Shown here in pieces: positions 4,873-5,090 of a stretch of DNA of 5,090 nt. This stretch comes from Caldifarciminota bacterium (GTDB lineage Bacteria > Hydrothermota > Hydrothermia > LBFQ01 > DSFT01). The notes under the pieces were generated by a model. The model was not told the origin of the DNA, did no database searches, and saw only the letters and a list, made by a program, of their open reading frames with translations. The stretch is from positions 1-5,090 of the forward strand of contig WGAQ01000120.1 of the NCBI GenBank assembly GCA_015494735.1, written 5' to 3'. The position numbers and the translations under genes are program-made. Position 1 is the stretch's first letter, and every line of letters starts with the position of its first letter.

Positions 4873-5090
4873 TCAGGCGGCCTTTTCCTCTTCCGGTTTG
4901 TAGAACTTGTCCAGCCACTCCTTCTTGATTCTGACCAGTTCGCTCCTGGGAAGCAGGGACAGGAGCTCCCACCCGATCTGGAAGGTCTCCTCTATGGTTC
5001 TTCCCTCGAATCCCTGATTCACCATGCGCTTTTCGAATTCATCGGCGAATTTGATGTACTTCCTGTCTATCTCCGAGAGGGCATCCTCAC
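4873..5090 (-). CDS. atpB: A-type ATP synthase subunit B, C-terminal 71 residues (cut by window edge)
   Basis: The frame enters from the right edge and ends at TGA 4875-4873. The 71 visible complete codons begin EDALSEIDRKYIKFADEFEK and continue through MVNQGFEGRTIEETFQIGW and ELLSLLPRSELVRIKKEWL to EEEKAA. This matches the C-terminal helical domain of A/V-type ATPase subunit B, the non-catalytic nucleotide-binding subunit of the A1/V1 hexamer (family pattern: FVNQG, RSIEETLDLGWELLSLLP, ELKRI). The enzyme couples ion flow to ATP synthesis or hydrolysis at the membrane. About 85% of the gene lies outside. The usual next gene in archaeal operons, atpD, does not follow; atpB ends 32 bp from a convergent PIN gene. 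Codon use (AUA, AGG) matches the other minus-strand genes, supporting an archaeal host. Very secure. Confidence 0.93.
   Translation of the reverse strand, partial: EDALSEIDRKYIKFADEFEKRMVNQGFEGRTIEETFQIGWELLSLLPRSELVRIKKEWLDKFYKPEEEKAA

Noticed and set aside
4679..4972. 97-codon minus-strand frame across the PIN/atpB junction
   Set aside because: It conflicts with the atpB frame, which matches the subunit B C-terminus almost residue by residue.
1..5090. tRNA, rRNA, CRISPR array or insertion sequence
   Set aside because: I saw no cloverleaf arms, no spaced direct repeats, no transposase and no terminal inverted repeats in the window.

Overview
The window looks archaeal, most likely a euryarchaeal or Thermoplasmatota-like lineage; the lineage is an inference. 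Three things point that way. The right edge carries the C-terminus of an A/V-type ATP synthase subunit B. The minus-strand genes use many AUA (Ile) and AGG/AGA (Arg) codons. Several gene starts lack a clear Shine-Dalgarno sequence but have AT-rich DNA just upstream. Some bacteria also carry A/V-type ATPases, so a bacterial host is not excluded.

Layout. (1) 1-2898, minus strand: a tight four-gene unit read right to left. It runs from a PqqD-like small protein (2898-2665) to an ATP-grasp ligase (2668-1634), a fold-III PLP-dependent decarboxylase of the diaminopimelate/ornithine/arginine family (1634-282), and a urea-transporter-family membrane protein cut by the left edge (278-1). The first two genes overlap by 4 nt, the next two by 1 nt, and the last gap is 3 nt, so co-translation and a shared pathway are very likely. 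(2) 2899-3022: a 124-bp gap with an inverted repeat and an AT-rich element. (3) 3023-3700, minus strand: a CcmC-type haem-handling membrane protein, with no other cytochrome c maturation gene visible. (4) 3701-3860: a divergent intergenic region. (5) 3861-4840, plus strand: a two-gene unit that looks more AT-rich than its surroundings. It encodes a small TIR-like protein with a C-terminal membrane anchor and, 2 nt later, a PIN-domain ribonuclease-like protein. (6) 4841-4872: a short convergent gap with a G6/C6 hairpin. (7) 4873-5090, minus strand: the end of atpB.

The two parts most worth attention are these. First, the PqqD/ATP-grasp/decarboxylase/urea-transporter operon reads like an undescribed ligate-then-decarboxylate pathway with a peptide-binding adaptor and a channel. 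Its decarboxylase begins with a tail resembling a RiPP leader, which is a possible docking site for the PqqD protein. Second, the tail-anchored TIR plus PIN pair is a compact candidate defence or toxin-type cassette that combines a possible NAD-cleaving domain with a possible RNase. All functions are read from sequence motifs alone; no database search was possible.
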